This document shows positions 49,610 to 61,794 of a stretch of DNA of 64,000 bases, one piece after another. How positions within the stretch are numbered: the first letter of the stretch is position 1; the number at the start of each line of letters is the position of its first letter. Source of the DNA: Balanoglossus misakiensis (lineage: Eukaryota; Hemichordata); NCBI GenBank assembly GCA_040954595.2, contig CM082590.2, positions 8,742,001 to 8,806,000 of the forward strand, written 5' to 3'. Both the position numbers and the translations under genes were made by a program. Under the pieces are notes generated by a model that saw only the letters and a list, made by a program, of their open reading frames with translations, had not been told where the DNA came from and ran no database searches.

Positions 49610-52600
49610 AAGTGCTGGGCCAATAGATGTAGATATTATTTCAAAATCTAACTGTATGTGCTGGGTTGCTAAGCAATAGCTGAGGCCAAGTGCTGTATGT
49701 TGTCATTTACATATGAAAGCATACACTGACTAAGCAGCGACTGTGTTGATCCTTCAGTATAGACTTACTTTCTTGTCGTTTTTCATAACTTTTGCAACTG
49801 TGTAGCCAGACCAAAGTTTGCTGACATGATTTCTACCATCCTAGCCCTTCTCGTAATCGTGTTTTTACTATTTAAACATTCAAACAAGAAGTATCCGGTC
49901 AAATGTTCTATCATCCAAAAAGCTTTGATGTCTACGCTGTCCATTGTTTATCAATGTCCACAGTGACACGCCCCCTTCATTTCTCCGTGTCAATACTCAC
50001 GAAAACTCGCTGTTTAAGTCAGACCGCAGTTGAAAATGTGTGCGAAATTATCACCAATCGCTTTGTCTTGATTTAAAGAAGACTTTAAAGCAAAAGCTGG
50101 CGAAATCGACAAAGATTTGAGCAATCGGTGATGCGTTCTTTCGACTCTCGTCAGCGGCCGTGTTCCTATCATGGACGTCCATTGACACTGTTGTTGAAAA
50201 TCCGCGTAGTTAAAATCACTTTCATTCAAAATATTTCTGGTTCCTGACTCTATTTATTGTGTAAAAGTTAGGCCCATGCAATAATCAGTTAGAAAAGTGT
50301 ATAGACTAAGGGCTGGAGTACTTTGCCATTTCTGAAATCTGAATTTCATGTGCCGCTGTTTGCGTGTTGATATCGGCGACTGACTCTGTCTCCATAGGAT
50401 TACACGCGTCACCGTCGCTGATCATCAGCGCCGATCGCAGATTGAAGTGAAATTTCCTGTAGAAACCAATGTTTCCCTAAGATTTTTCCTGAACTACAAT
50501 ATGCCCGATATGTATACACTTCATGGAACTTAAAGTACAAGCTCTAGCAACTTCTCCAGAAATGTAATCGCTGGTTTTCTGTGTGTGATGTTGGTTTCCC
50601 GACTTAGCGTATTTCAATGCGCGGTGTCCATTGTTTATCAATGTCCACGGTGACACGCCCCCTTTACTTACCAGTGGCAATACTCACGAAAACTCGCTGT
50701 TTAAGTCAGACCGAAGCTGTAAATGTGTTCGAAATTATCACCAATCGCTTTGTCTTGATTTAAAGAAGACTTTAAAGCAAAAGCTGGCGAAATCGACAAA
50801 GATTTGAGCAATCGGTGATGCGTTCTTTCGACTCTCGTCAGCGGCCGTGTTCCTATCATGGACGTCCATTGACACTGTTGTTGAAAATCCGCGTAGTTAA
50901 AATCACTTTCATTCAAAATATTTCTGGTTCCTGGCTCTATTTATTGTGTAAAAGTTAGGCCCATGCAATAATCATCTAGAAAAGTGTATAGACTAAGGGC
51001 TGGAGTACTTTGCCATTTCTGAAATCTGAATTTCATGTGCCGCTGTTTGCGTGTTGATATCGGCGACTGACTCTGTCTCCATAGGATTACACGTACACGC
51101 GTCACCGTCGCTGATCATCAGCGCCGATCGCCGATTGAAGTGAAATTTCCCGTAGAATCCAATATTTCCCCAATATTTATTGTGAACTACAACATAACTC
51201 TATGTGTATACGTGTCATTTTTACTAAAGTACAAGACCTAGCAACTTCTCAAGAAAAGAAATCGCCTTTTTCCGCGTGTGTTGTTGGCTGTCCGACTTCG
51301 CGTATCTCAACGCTGTCCATTGTTTATCAACATCAACAGTGACACGCCCCCTTCATTTCTCAGTGGCAATACTCACGAAAACTCGCTGTTTCATTCAGAC
51401 AGAACTCGTAAATGTTTGTGCAGTTATCACTATTCGATTTGTTTTGATGTAAAGAAGTTTGGTAAGCAAAAATTGAGAAAATCGACAGAGTACTTAGCCA
51501 TTTCTACCACTGTTTACGTGTTGATAGCGGCGGCCGACTCTGTCTCCATAGGATTACACGCGTCCACCGTCGCTGATCATCAGCGCCGATCGCCGATTGA
51601 AGTGAAATTTCCTGTAGAAACCAATGTTTCCCTAAGATTTTTCCTGAACTACAATATGGCCCGATATGTATACACTTCATGTAACTTAAAGTACAAGCTC
51701 TAGCAGCTTCTCCAGAAATGTAGATATTAATTCAAAATCTAACTGTATGTGCTGGGTTGCTAAGCAATAGCTGAGGCCAAGCGCTGTATGTTGTCATTTA
51801 CATATGAAAGCATATGTACACTGACTACTAGTATGCAGCGACTGTGTTGATCCTTCAGTATAGAATTACTTTCTTGTCGTTTTTCATAACTTTTGCAACT
51901 GTTTAGTCAGACCAAAGTTTGCTGACATGATTTCTAACATGCTAGCCCTTCTAGTAACCGTGTCTTTACTATTTAAACATTCAAACAAGAAGTATCCGGT
52001 CAAATTTTCTACCATCATAATGGATTGTAAATAGAAATTTACACGAGGTGACCCGTAGACGCGACTCGCGGAGATAAACAGTGAGTATTTTCAATGTTAC
52101 CGTGAATGTGTGGTGCGATTTACATTGCCGTTGCAAAGAGAAACTGTCAGAAAACAGAACAGCATGACACAGACGTTTACAATCGTGAAATTAAAAGAGA
52201 GAAGGACCTCTGAAGTTTTCCGAAATCTCTGTCATTGACGCCATTGTTGTTTACGCGTATACGCTATCCATTGTTGATCAATGTCCATAGTGACACGCCC
52301 CCCTTTTATACCAGTGGCAATACTCACGAAAACTCGCTGTCTAATTCAGACAGAACTCGTAAATGTTTGTGCAGTTATCACTATTCGATTTGTTTTGATG
52401 TGAAGAAGTTTGGTAAGCAAAAACTGAGAAAATCGACAGAGTACTTAGCCATTTCTACCACTGTTTACGTGTTGATATAGCGGCGGTCGACTCTGTCTCC
52501 ATAGGATTACATACACGCGTCACCGTCGCTGATCACCAGCGCCGATCGCTGATTGAAGTGAAATTTCCAGTAGAGTCTAAAGATTTATTGTAGACTACTT

Positions 52601-52660
52601 ATAGCCCTATGTGTATACGCTTTATTTTTGCTAAAGTACAAGCTCTAGCCACTTCTCCAG
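49610..52660 (+). repeat. Complex repeat block (687-bp units and a 300-bp unit)
   Basis: Unit A 49939-50625 and unit B 50626-51313 are near-identical. C (51314-51717) and D (about 52265-52660) are shortened relatives sharing ACTCACGAAAACTCGCTGT and CACCGTCGCTGATCA. A separate unit at 49620-49920 (GCTGGGTTGCTAAGCAATAG) recurs at 51720-52020. Frames of up to 141 codons inside repeat with the units; no known protein recognised. Confidence 0.85.
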
Positions 52661-52699
52661 AAATGTAATCTCCATTTTTCGCGAGTGTTGGATGCCCTA

Positions 52700-52860
52700 T
52701 ACTTAGCGTGTTTACTTCCGTGTTGTCAATTTCAGTGGAGGTGATAGTTGGGGCGCATGCGCAGTACAGAGACGGACTTAGTGATAGACGCTTTCCCACG
52801 TGTGTTGGTTGCCCTATACTTTAGCGTGTTAGTTGATACGCATGCGCAGTGTATAGATAG
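52700..52860 (+). promoter_or_regulatory. Tandem NRF1-like sites
   Basis: GCGCATGCGC at 52753-52762 and CGCATGCGCA at 52839-52848 sit in two copies of an approximately 90-bp duplication (GCCCTATACTTAGCGTGTT vs GCCCTATACTTTAGCGTGTT). Could be a promoter, but no gene follows that I can see. Confidence 0.3.
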
Positions 52861-53295
52861 ACTTAGTGTTAGATGTATTCAAAGTTTTCCCTGAAGTTGA
52901 AACACACTTTAGCTTTGTTATTTCGCGTAGTTTTCAGTTTAAGAGGCTTTTCTAGAGTTTAAGCCGGTCTGTTGAAAGCTAACGTGTAGAATACCTGTTA
53001 TTTTGAGCAGTGTTTGTTCATTTTTCGATTTTTACTGATTTTATTATGATGTGTGACTGTACTTTATTTCCTTTATCAGTAAATGAGATTAAATTCTATA
53101 AAATGGAATTTCATTGTCACATTGTGCATTTCTTAGCTTGTTGTGTAAACGATGATTTTACTTTTACAATCTGAAAAAAGAGTACAGTCAACATAGAGTT
53201 TGTGTTTTTTTCCAGATTGTAAATTTTAAAATCTCTTACATTACAAGAGCAATGCTTACGGTATGAAGAGAGTGAGTGTTTTGTTTGTCTGATTT

Positions 53296-53850
53296 CAATT
53301 TTTGTAGATGAAATTTATCAGTAGCTCTTTACACCGTGTGTTGTGTACTTTTACAGTGCAACCTTTAATTTTGCAATTTTTCACATTTTCATTGCTTTAG
53401 CTGTTAAAATAATGGAAAATTCATTGTTTTAAGCAAACCAGCCAATTCCTTCAAAATTACAGATATTTTCATCATTACCAAAAACTCTAATTCTAATAGC
53501 TATTTCTTCAACCGAAATAGCCGTTTTTTCCAAAATTACATGTATTCTTCCTTATTTTCACCAAAAAAGCCATTTCGATCACTAAAATACCCATTTCTTA
53601 CAAATTAAAGGTCAGTTTAACCATTAAAGTTCCAAATTTACATGCCTTTTCCACTATTTTCACCAAAATAGCCATTTTAATCACTAAAATACCCATTTCT
53701 TTCAAAATTAAGGTCATTTCAACCATTTTAACAGCTAAAAGCAATGCGAATGATGTAAAAAGTTGTAAAATTACTGGTTGCACTGTAAAAAGTACAGTAA
53801 AATGCAGTACACACACACTGATAAAGGAGCAACTGACAAATTTCATCAAT
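53296..53850. repeat. Fold-back element with AT-rich core
   Basis: TTTTACAGTGCAACCTTTAA (53350) with TTGCTTTAGCTGTTAAAAT pairs with ATTTTAACAGCTAAAAGCAA and TTGCACTGTAAAA near 53725-53790. The core has repeated TAGCCATTTC and AATACCCATTTCTT units. Arms are about 125 bp. Confidence 0.75.
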
Positions 53851-53929
53851 AAAAAAAAAAAAATCACCAGAAAAAAATTTGAAATCGGCAAAAAAAAGGC
53901 GGAAAAAATATTTTTGGGAAAATTTTTTG

Positions 53930-54130
53930 TCTCTCGCCCTTTTCTCTCCTCCTCATCTTGTCTCCCCCCCTTCTTCCTCCTCCTCATCTTGTCTCCCTCC
54001 CTCCCATCCTTCCTACCTGTTGCATGCCCCCCTCCCTGTGTCTCCCCTCGTTGCATGGCCTCCCCCCTCTATCTATCCCCGGTGTATGATCTCCCCCCCC
54101 TTTGATTGACCCCTGATGCATGACCCCTCC
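53930..54130 (+). repeat. C/T-rich low-complexity tract
   Basis: TCTCCTCCTCATCTTGTCTC repeated with CCCCCC runs. Opposing frames here are artefacts. Confidence 0.85.
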
Positions 54131-54211
54131 CCTATGTTTCGACTTACCTGCAAATCTTCATCCTGTGTCCAAGTTCCATCCACGTCCAGTCTTCTCCATA
54201 TGCACCATGTC

Positions 54212-54283
54212 CTCCAGCGGGTCTTGATCTCGCGTCCTTCCACTTGCTAGTCACTTACCTTGACCACTAGGCCACGGAGCTGC
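54212..54283 (-). repeat. tRNA-derived SINE head, degenerate
   Basis: On the minus strand: CCGTGGCCTAGTGGTCAAGG carries an A box (TGGCCTAGTGG). The B-box region GAGATCAAGACCC is weak. Not a functional tRNA. Confidence 0.5.
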
Positions 54284-54507
54284 ATGCAAACATATGCTCG
54301 GAACTTCTATATATTGGTCACATCACTTACTAATAACCTAGGAAAAGGATTTAGAGCCAATTTTTCGATAAAAAAATGCTTTTTACAGCTTTTAATGCAT
54401 GGTAGAGTAAATAAAAAGAGAATATTCCTGTTTAAAGAGAGAAAAAAAGGAAAAAAAAGTGGATCAAAGTACCAAGTACTTGGCCTTTGGTTGAAAAAAA
54501 TGCCATC

Positions 54508-54580
54508 CTTACCGGGGCTCGAACCCGGGTACGCCGCATGGCAGTCCTCGGCCCTGACTACTAGGCCACGCTAATGTTTG
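54508..54580 (-). repeat. tRNA-like sequence with strong T arm
   Basis: Minus strand: GCGTGGCCTAGTAGTCAGGG (A box) and CCGGGTTCGAGCCCCGG (perfect T stem and B box). The acceptor ends do not pair, so I call a tRNA pseudogene or SINE head. Confidence 0.6.
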
Positions 54581-55043
54581 TAAGGATGATCAAACAACTA
54601 AGTTATCAATGCCACAACGTAATTGTATGTAAACAAGATGGCTCGATCTCGTAAAAGCAAGTACTTTTCGCCTTGCTAAAAGAAGACTGAGCTTGTTTTC
54701 GGTCAATACTGTTGGCGGTAACGTTAATTCGATAGAAAGATGTTCATAGTTTATACTTTACTGTCGAAAACACGCATTTTTCTAAGGGCTTTAGCGCGCC
54801 TGTGTTTGGGTCAAGTCACACGTCACGGAAGGCTAAAGGTCATGCACAGCGCTCTCTAGAGACGGTATCGACAATTAGTCAGTCACATGACAGTCGCATG
54901 TAAATGTACTGTATACGTAATCCAGGTGCAATGACGTCACGGGGAAAAAGGGGAGGAATGTGAGACTATAATGAGCGTCTTCCTAGTCACGTGAGACGCA
55001 GTGGTCATCGACATCAATCTACCATAGAAAAAAATAAATAAAT

Positions 55044-55114
55044 CCCTGCCGGGAATCGAACCCGGGACCTCTCGCACCGTAGCCAATCGCTCTAGCCACT
55101 ACGCCACACAGTCA
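55044..55114 (-). repeat. tRNA-like head, copy 1
   Basis: Minus strand: TGTGGCGTAGTGGCTAGAGC (A box TGGCGTAGTGG) and CCCGGGTTCGATTCCCGG (B box, T stem). Acceptor and anticodon stems do not close, so SINE-type. Confidence 0.6.
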
Positions 55115-55534
55115 TTTGCATAATTTGCATGAATACTAAGATATAACCTATAGACTACGCTCTTGGTGGTTTACTTAAGTTATTTTCGGCACGCTACGAT
55201 GAGAACGGGCTTATTTACGGCCCGTAACTTCCATGGTAGAATAAACTCGATAGAAAGATGTCTGTACTTTGTGCGATACTATCAAAAAAAATTATTTCTA
55301 AGGGCGCTATCGCGACTAGTGCTTGGGCAACGCAACACGTACACACAACCGATCTGGAGACGCTATTTACAATTAGTCGGTCACATGACAGTCGCATGTA
55401 AATGTTCTGTAATCGAGGGGCAATGACGGCTCGAGGGGAAAAGGGGAGGAATATGAGACCATGATGAGCGTCTTCCTTAGTCACGTGAGACGCAGTGGTC
55501 ATCGACATCAATCTACCATAGAAAAAAAAAATAA

Positions 55535-55604
55535 ATCCCTGCCGGGAATCGAACCCGGGACCTCTCGCACCTTAGCCAATCGCTCTAGCCACTACGCCAC
55601 ACAG
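55535..55604 (-). repeat. tRNA-like head, copy 2
   Basis: Almost identical to the copy at 55044, one base different in the CACCGTAGCC/CACCTTAGCC segment. Confidence 0.6.
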
Positions 55605-55855
55605 TCATTTGCATAATTTGCATGAATACTAAGATATAACCTATAGACTATGCTCTTGGTGGTTTACTTAAGTTATTTTCGGCACGCTACGATGAGAATG
55701 GGCTTATTTACGGCCCGTAACTTCCATGGTAGAATAAACTCGATAGAAAGATGTCTGTACTTTGTGCGATACTATCAAAACACTTATTTAAAAGGGCGCT
55801 ATCGCGACTGTGTTTGGGCAACGCAACACAGCCCTGGATTCTGTACACTTTTTTT

Positions 55856-55871
55856 GGGGGGGGGGGGGGGG
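55856..55871 (+). repeat. Poly(G) run of 16
   Basis: Follows a T run; located at the end of the second 493-bp unit. Confidence 0.95.
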
Positions 55872-56141
55872 AGAGAACCCCTCCAGAGGGCGCTTTGCAC
55901 GATGTCCGTCAAATACCAGACCACACACAGCCAGATCACGCAACTTTTGCCTAACAGATATGGCTTTGGCTGCGCCAACTCATAACACTGTATTTTTGCA
56001 ATTATAAATTATATCGGAAAATAGTGACTTTAACCGGTTAAGATGGTTTGAACATTGACACCGCTTTTACTTGTTACTTTATTTGGAAATCATAATCCAG
56101 AAGAACACAATCCACATCTACTCTAGAAGAAAAAAAAATAA

Positions 56142-56213
56142 GAATCCCTAGTGGAATTCGAACTCGTGACCTCTCGCACCAAAGTCAATCATTCTAGCAA
56201 TTACGCCAAGAAG
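56142..56213 (-). repeat. tRNA-like head, diverged copy 3
   Basis: Minus strand: GCGTAATTGCTAGAATGATT with GAGTTCGAATTCCAC; the same arrangement as 55044 with an eroded T stem. Confidence 0.45.
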
Positions 56214-56708
56214 TAATTTGCATATTTAGGCTGAAAACTAACTGATAAGATGGACTATAAGATTACGTTCTTGTACTTCACTTTTCGGCTCGCTACAATG
56301 AGATTGAGCTTATTTACGACCCCTATATTACAATTGAGGTTGAGGGACTTGAGACAATAATTTTCCAGAGACTTTTATTTGTCCATACATGTATATTTAT
56401 TTCAATAAAAACAAAATCATTACATACATAAGTAATTTCTTGCCTATTTCTGACGACCATGCTGGTGGTTAAATATTAATGTTGGTAGCAGCACACTTGT
56501 GACAGTGATTTTCTAGAGACATTATTAAAATGCAAATAATTATTTTCCATTGAATTGATCTACAAAAACCAATATGAAATGAAAATAACTGTCCATACAA
56601 TGTCTTCTTTTAATACTTTCATTTATTTTATTAAAAAAATCCAAGTGGCATAGGAAACAATAGTATGGAATAAGAATCAAATTTATTGCATTCAAAGGCC
56701 TAATATAT

Positions 56709-58600
56709 ACATTGTCATTCACTAATGTAGTGGGGGAGGGGAGGGGTGCTTGATGACTAGGGGGCTATAGCTCACCTCACATTGTCATTCACTAATGTAG
56801 TGGGGAGGGGGAGGGGTGCTTGATGACTAGGGGGCTATAGCTCGCCTCACATTGTCATTCACTAATGTAGTGGGGGAGGGGGAGGGTTGCTTGATGACTA
56901 GGGGGCTATAGCTCACCTCACATTGTCATTCACTAATGTAGTGGGGAGGGGGAGGGCTGCTTGATGACTAGGGGGCTATAGTTCACCTCACATTGTCATT
57001 CACTAATGTAGTGGGGGAGGGGAGGGTTGCTTGATGACTAGGGGGCTATAGCTCACCTCACATTGTCATTCACTAATGTAGTGGGGAGGGGAGAGGTGCT
57101 TGATGACTAGGGGGCTATATCTCACCTCACATTGTCATTCACTAATGTAGTGGGGAGGGGGAGGGATGCTTGATGACTAGGGGGCTATAGCTCACCTCAC
57201 ATTGTCATTCACTAATGTAGTGGGGAGGGGGAGGGATGCTTGATGACTACGGGGGCTATAGCTCACCTCACATTGTCATTCACTAATGTAGTGGGGAGGG
57301 GGAGGGCTGCTTGATGACTAGGGGGCTATAGTTCACCTCACATTGTCATTCACTAATGTAGTGGGGAGAGGAGGGCTGCTTGATGACTAGGGGGCTATAG
57401 TTCACCTCACATTGTCATTCACTAATGTAGTGGGGAGGGGGAGGGCTGCTTGATGACTAGGGGACTATAGCTCACCTCACATTGTCATTCACTAATGTAG
57501 TGGGGGAGGGGAGGGGTACTTGATGACTAGGGGGCTATAGCTCACCTCACATTGTCATTCACTAATGTAGTGGGAGAGGGGGAGGGTTGTTTGATGACTA
57601 GGGGGCTATATCTCACATTGTCATTCACTAACTACATGTCTGCCTGACAGTCGAAATTTGTTCATTTTGTTTGATGACTAGGGGGCTATAGCTCACCTCA
57701 CATTGTCATTCACTAATGTAATGGGGGAGGGGGACGGCTGCTTGATGACTAGGGGGCTATATCTCACCTCACATTGTCAATCACTAATGTAGTGGGGGAG
57801 GGGGACGGCTGCTTGATGACTAGAGGGCTATAGTTCACCTCACATTGTCATTCACTAATGTAGTGGGGAGGGGGAGGGCTGCTTGATGACTAGGGGACTA
57901 TAGCTCACCTCACATTGTCATTCACTAATGTAGTGGGGGAGGGGGAGGGGGGGGGGGTTGTTTGATGACTAGGGGGCTATATCTCACATTGTCATTCACT
58001 AACTACATGTCTGCCTGACAGTCGAAATTTGTTCATTTTGTTTGATGACTAGGGGGCTATAGCTCACCTCACATTGTCAATCACTAATGTAGTGGGGGAG
58101 GGGGAGGATGCTTGATGACTAGGGGGCTATATCTCACCTCACATTGTCAATCACTAATGTAGTGGGGGAGGGGGACGGCTGCTTGATGACTAGAGGGCTA
58201 TAGCTCACCTCACATTGTCATTCACTAATGTAGTGGGGGAGGGGAAGGGCTGCTTGATGACTAGGGGGCTTTAGCTCACATTGTCATTCACTAACTACAT
58301 GAATGCCCGAAAGTCGAAATTTGTTCATTTTGTTTGATGACTAGGGCTATAGCTCACCTCACATTGTCATTCACTAATGTAGTGGGGGAGGGGAAGGGCT
58401 GCTTGATGACTAGGGGGCTTTAGCTCACATTGTCATTCACTAACTACATGAATGCCCGAAAGTCGAAATTTGTTCATTTTGTTTGATGACTAGGGCTATA
58501 GCTCACCTCACATTGTCATTCACTAATGTAGTGGGGGAGGGGAGGGGTGCTTGATGACTAGGGGGCTATAGCTCACCTCAAATCGTCATTCACTAACTAC
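56709..58600 (+). repeat. 70-bp G-rich satellite, about 26 copies
   Basis: The unit is CATTGTCATTCACTAATGTA, GTGGGGAGGGGGAGGGGTGC, TTGATGACTAGGGGGCTATA, GCTCACCTCA. Several units carry a replacement block with CTACATGTCTGCCTGACAGT and CGAAATTTGTTCATTTTG, itself repeated at 57640, 58010, 58300 and 58460. Each unit has four runs of four or more G. Confidence 0.95.
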
Positions 58601-58950
58601 ATGAATGCCTGACAGTCAAAATTTGTTCATTTTCTCATCAAAGCTTGCAGATGTCTAACATAGTGAGCCATGTTGAAAATACAGCTCAAAAGTACAACTC
58701 TGTAAATACGAACACCCCCAAAAGTAGCAATCTTTATTTTCCCAACAATTCAACATTTTCAAATCATGTGCAAGTGTTTGTAATTTATTTTTGAGTGTGT
58801 CTTATACATATTAGACAGAAACAGTTCTCTTATCTGTTGACTGCCGATACGCAACTAAGGACTTGGCTGTCTGACTGTTTATTCATTATGTCAATCACAA
58901 ATTCAAACTGAGCTGTTCTTTTCTACTCTGCGGTGTACAAGGTACTCCGG
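58601..58950. other. Unique sequence, nothing recognised
   Basis: AT-rich spacer between the G-rich satellite and the 540-bp array. Confidence 0.4.
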
Positions 58951-58974
58951 TCTGGAATGTGGACGGCCCACACA

Positions 58975-61500
58975 TCAGCTCAAACGAACATCTCATACCT
59001 GTGAAAAAAACATACCAGTCACATTACTATATTACAATTCATGGAAGATTTTATGATTTCATTTCATTTTCATTTCACAATGTTCAAATAAGACAAGGAA
59101 ACATTATCAATATTATTTGTAAAAATATAAAAATTAGAAGTGACTATTGTGTTCATCCTGAAACAAAGCAGAATCAAATAAAGGCAAAAAGCCAGGTTAG
59201 AAACACAATGTCTCAATGTTTGAATTCACAAAACACTAGCAGAAATATCTCTTCTTTGAATAATGCAAGAATTATTTGATCTTCTTTCACTAAAATCAAT
59301 ATTCTCATCTTTGTTTATCAATGTCATTATCAGTCGTATTACAGTGAGGAGATTGAAAAGTCAATGAGGTCAACTCAGACAACTGTTCTCACCTTTTCCA
59401 TTCATGGTCTGTATCCATGGTTTCTGACTGCTGTTTCGAGCACATCAATCCAGATCGTGAAAACATGTTACCAAGGTGATATCATTTTCATCCTGTTAAT
59501 AAACATGAACAAAATTGTGAGAATCACAAATTATTACAGCCTGTGTTGTTAAGTTTGAGGGCATGTTTTTTTCACAAATCCAATATAGACAAACAGAAGC
59601 AACACACAGGCTGTTCATTCAAACCAAACACAAAATAGACAAATATCTAAATATATTTATATAGAAGTATAAAAAATAGAAGTGACTATTGTGTTCATCC
59701 TGAAACAAAGCAGACAGAATCAAATAAAGGCAAAAGCCAGGTTAGAAACCAGTCTCAATGAAAAGTAATGCACTATGGTAAATTCTCTTGAACATGTTTC
59801 GTTTCCATACGCAATGTCTTATGCAAGAATTAGTTGATCTCCTTTCAGTAAAATCAGTAATCTTATCTTTATGATCAATGCTGTTATCAGTTGCATGAGA
59901 GTAAGGAAACTGAGAAGTCAATGAATTCAACTGTTCTCACCTTTTCCATTCATGGTCTGTATCCATGGTTTCCGACTGGTGTTTAGAGCATATCAATCCA
60001 AACCGTGAAAACATAGGTTACCAAGGTGATATCATTTTCATCCTGTTAATAAAAATAAACAAAACTGTGAGAATCATAAGTCATTACAGCCTGTGTTTGG
60101 CTTCGAACTACATCCACAGTACACTCCCATTTTCTAGAAAGCTCACAATCCCATACAGACATAAACAAACAACACACACTCTGTTAATTCAAGCCAAACA
60201 CAAAATAGAAAAATATTTTCCAAAATAGTATAAAGAATAGAAGTGACTATTGTGTTCATCCTGAAACAAAGCAGACAGAATCAAAAAAAGGCAAAAAGCC
60301 AGGTTAGAAACACAATGTCTCAATGTTTGAATTCACACAACACTAGCAGAAATATCTCTTCTTTGAGTTATGCAAGGATTGTTTGATCTGCTTTCAATAA
60401 AATCAAGAACAGTCGTATGAGTGAGGAAATGTTCTCACCTTTTCCATTCATGGTCTGTATCCATGGTTTCTGACTTACAGAACCACCAAGCATGTCAATC
60501 CTATCCTTGGAAACCTAGGTTACAAAGAAATAATTTTCTATGTTAATAAAACTATATAAATTGTGAGAATCACAAATCATTACAGCTTGTGCAGTTGTCA
60601 ATTTTGAGAGTAGATCCACAGCACACTCCCATTTCTTACAAACCTTCACCAAACACTAACACACTCACACACAAACAACACACACACACAAACAACACAC
60701 AGGCTGTTCATATATAAGTCAAACACAACATAAACAATATCTATATATCTTTGTTAAAATATATAAAAAATAGAAGTGACTTTGGTGTTCATTCTGAAAC
60801 AAAGCAGAATCAATTACACGCAAAAAGCCAGGTTAGAAACCAGTCTCAATGAAAATACACTATCATGGTAAATTCTCTTGAACATGTTCGTTTCCACACA
60901 GACTATCAGAAATATGTATCTTCTTCTATCTATGCAAGATTTGATCTGCTTTTACTAAAATCAATATTCTCATCTTTGTATATCAATGTCATTATCAGAG
61001 GCTCACCTTTTCCTTTCGCTGCCCATATCCATGGTTTCTGACTTGGTTGGTGCTTACAGTACTTAAGAAACACAAGACTGTCCCAGAAATAAATGCTTTT
61101 TTCGAGGAAGTCAATCCTATCCATGGATACCTAAGTTTAAAAAGTGATATTACTTACAACCTGCAAATAAAAATACACAAAATTGTGAGAATCATAAATT
61201 ATTTGATAAGTGCCAAACTACATTCACAGTACACTCCCATTTTCTACAAAACTCACTAATCACATACAGACACACACTGGCTTGTCATTCAAACTTAACA
61301 CAATATAATAAATATATAATTATAAAAATATGGAGTGACTATTGAGTTCTTCCTGAAACAAAGCAGACAGAAACATGGCAAAGGCAGGTTAGAAAATGTT
61401 TAAATTCACAATACACAAGTAGAAATAACTCTTCTTCTATTTATGTAAGAATTGTGTGTTCTGCTTCCTTTTAAATCAATAATGTAATCTTTGTTTATCA
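58975..61500 (-). repeat. About 540-bp tandem array, 4 to 5 diverged copies
   Basis: CTCACCTTTTCCATTCATGG, TCTGTATCCATGGTTTCTGA and, about 200-300 bp before it, TAGAAGTGACTATTGTGTTC with AGCCAGGTTAGAAAC recur near 59390, 59936, 60434 and 61002. On the minus strand the first motif ends GGAAAAG|GTGAG, a good donor. Two units have acceptors giving open exon-like segments (60514-60439, 61130-61007). Confidence 0.8.
61007..61130 (-). other. Possible minus-strand exon (array copy 4)
   Basis: Bounded by CTTAG and G|GTGAG. One frame reads VSMDRIDFLEKSIYFWDSLV to SQKPWIWAAKGK. The frame that would follow from the 61751 exon is also open (EYPWIGLTSSKKAF). Coding status uncertain. Confidence 0.25.
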
Positions 61501-61504
61501 ATAA

Positions 61505-61559
61505 CCCCCCCCCCCCCCTCCACAGTACTTCCGGGTTGCAGACTCCCCCCCCCCCCCCC
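61505..61559 (+). repeat. Two poly(C) runs
   Basis: Runs of 14 and 15 C separated by 26 bases (one T interrupts shortly after the first). Confidence 0.9.
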
Positions 61560-61623
61560 TTATCACGAACGATACTGGTGGTGATGTGTAAAAGCCAGTT
61601 ACAATTTTAATGTATCAACTTAC

Positions 61624-61751
61624 TCTTCCTTATTTGACGTCCACGGGTTCTCCAGGATTCTTGATTCCACAGTCACGACAGCCACCAATGAAACAAGTAC
61701 AAGAATCCACGTGACACGTGAAACATTGGATACATAAACAGCAGCGACCAT
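61624..61751 (-). CDS. Possible first exon of a secreted or membrane protein
   Basis: Minus strand from ATG 61751: MVAAVYVSNVSRVTWILVLV, SLVAVVTVESRILENPWTSN, KE, then donor GAAGA|GTAAGT. Residues 14-28 are a strongly hydrophobic segment, like a signal peptide or signal anchor. A GC-rich region with YY1-like sites lies just upstream, as at many promoters. The ENPWTSNK end resembles the QKPWIQTMNGK encoded in the neighbouring array. I do not recognise the family and could not build a complete downstream model. Confidence 0.4.
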
Positions 61752-61794
61752 ACACCGTTACACGGTCCGGTTATGGTCTCATGTTAACGGCTAG

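Larger units (their letters stand above)
54890..55850 (-). repeat. 493-bp tandem duplication with tRNA-like heads
   Basis: CCCTGCCGGGAATCGAACCC is at 55044 and 55537, 493 bp apart, and the copies agree over most of their length. A partial older unit precedes (CGATAGAAAGATGT at 54730) and a diverged one follows (56100-56340). The repeated GTCACGTGAGACGCAG includes an E-box. Confidence 0.85.

Noticed and set aside
50014-50916. Two nearly identical 71-codon minus-strand frames
   Set aside because: They are the same stretch in units A and B; identity reflects the 687-bp duplication, and no family or splice context supports a gene.
51278-51703. 141-codon frame partly shared with 52235-52480
   Set aside because: The shared part simply follows the nucleotide duplication of units C and D; units A and B do not keep it open.
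53598-54056. 152-codon minus-strand frame
   Set aside because: Low-complexity start over the C/T tract and a hydrophobic tail from a fold-back AT-rich element; no coding signature.
54508-54580. Functional tRNA gene
   Set aside because: T arm and boxes are good but acceptor and anticodon stems do not close.
56709-58600. CRISPR array
   Set aside because: Units are contiguous 70-bp repeats without unique spacers, in a eukaryotic genome.
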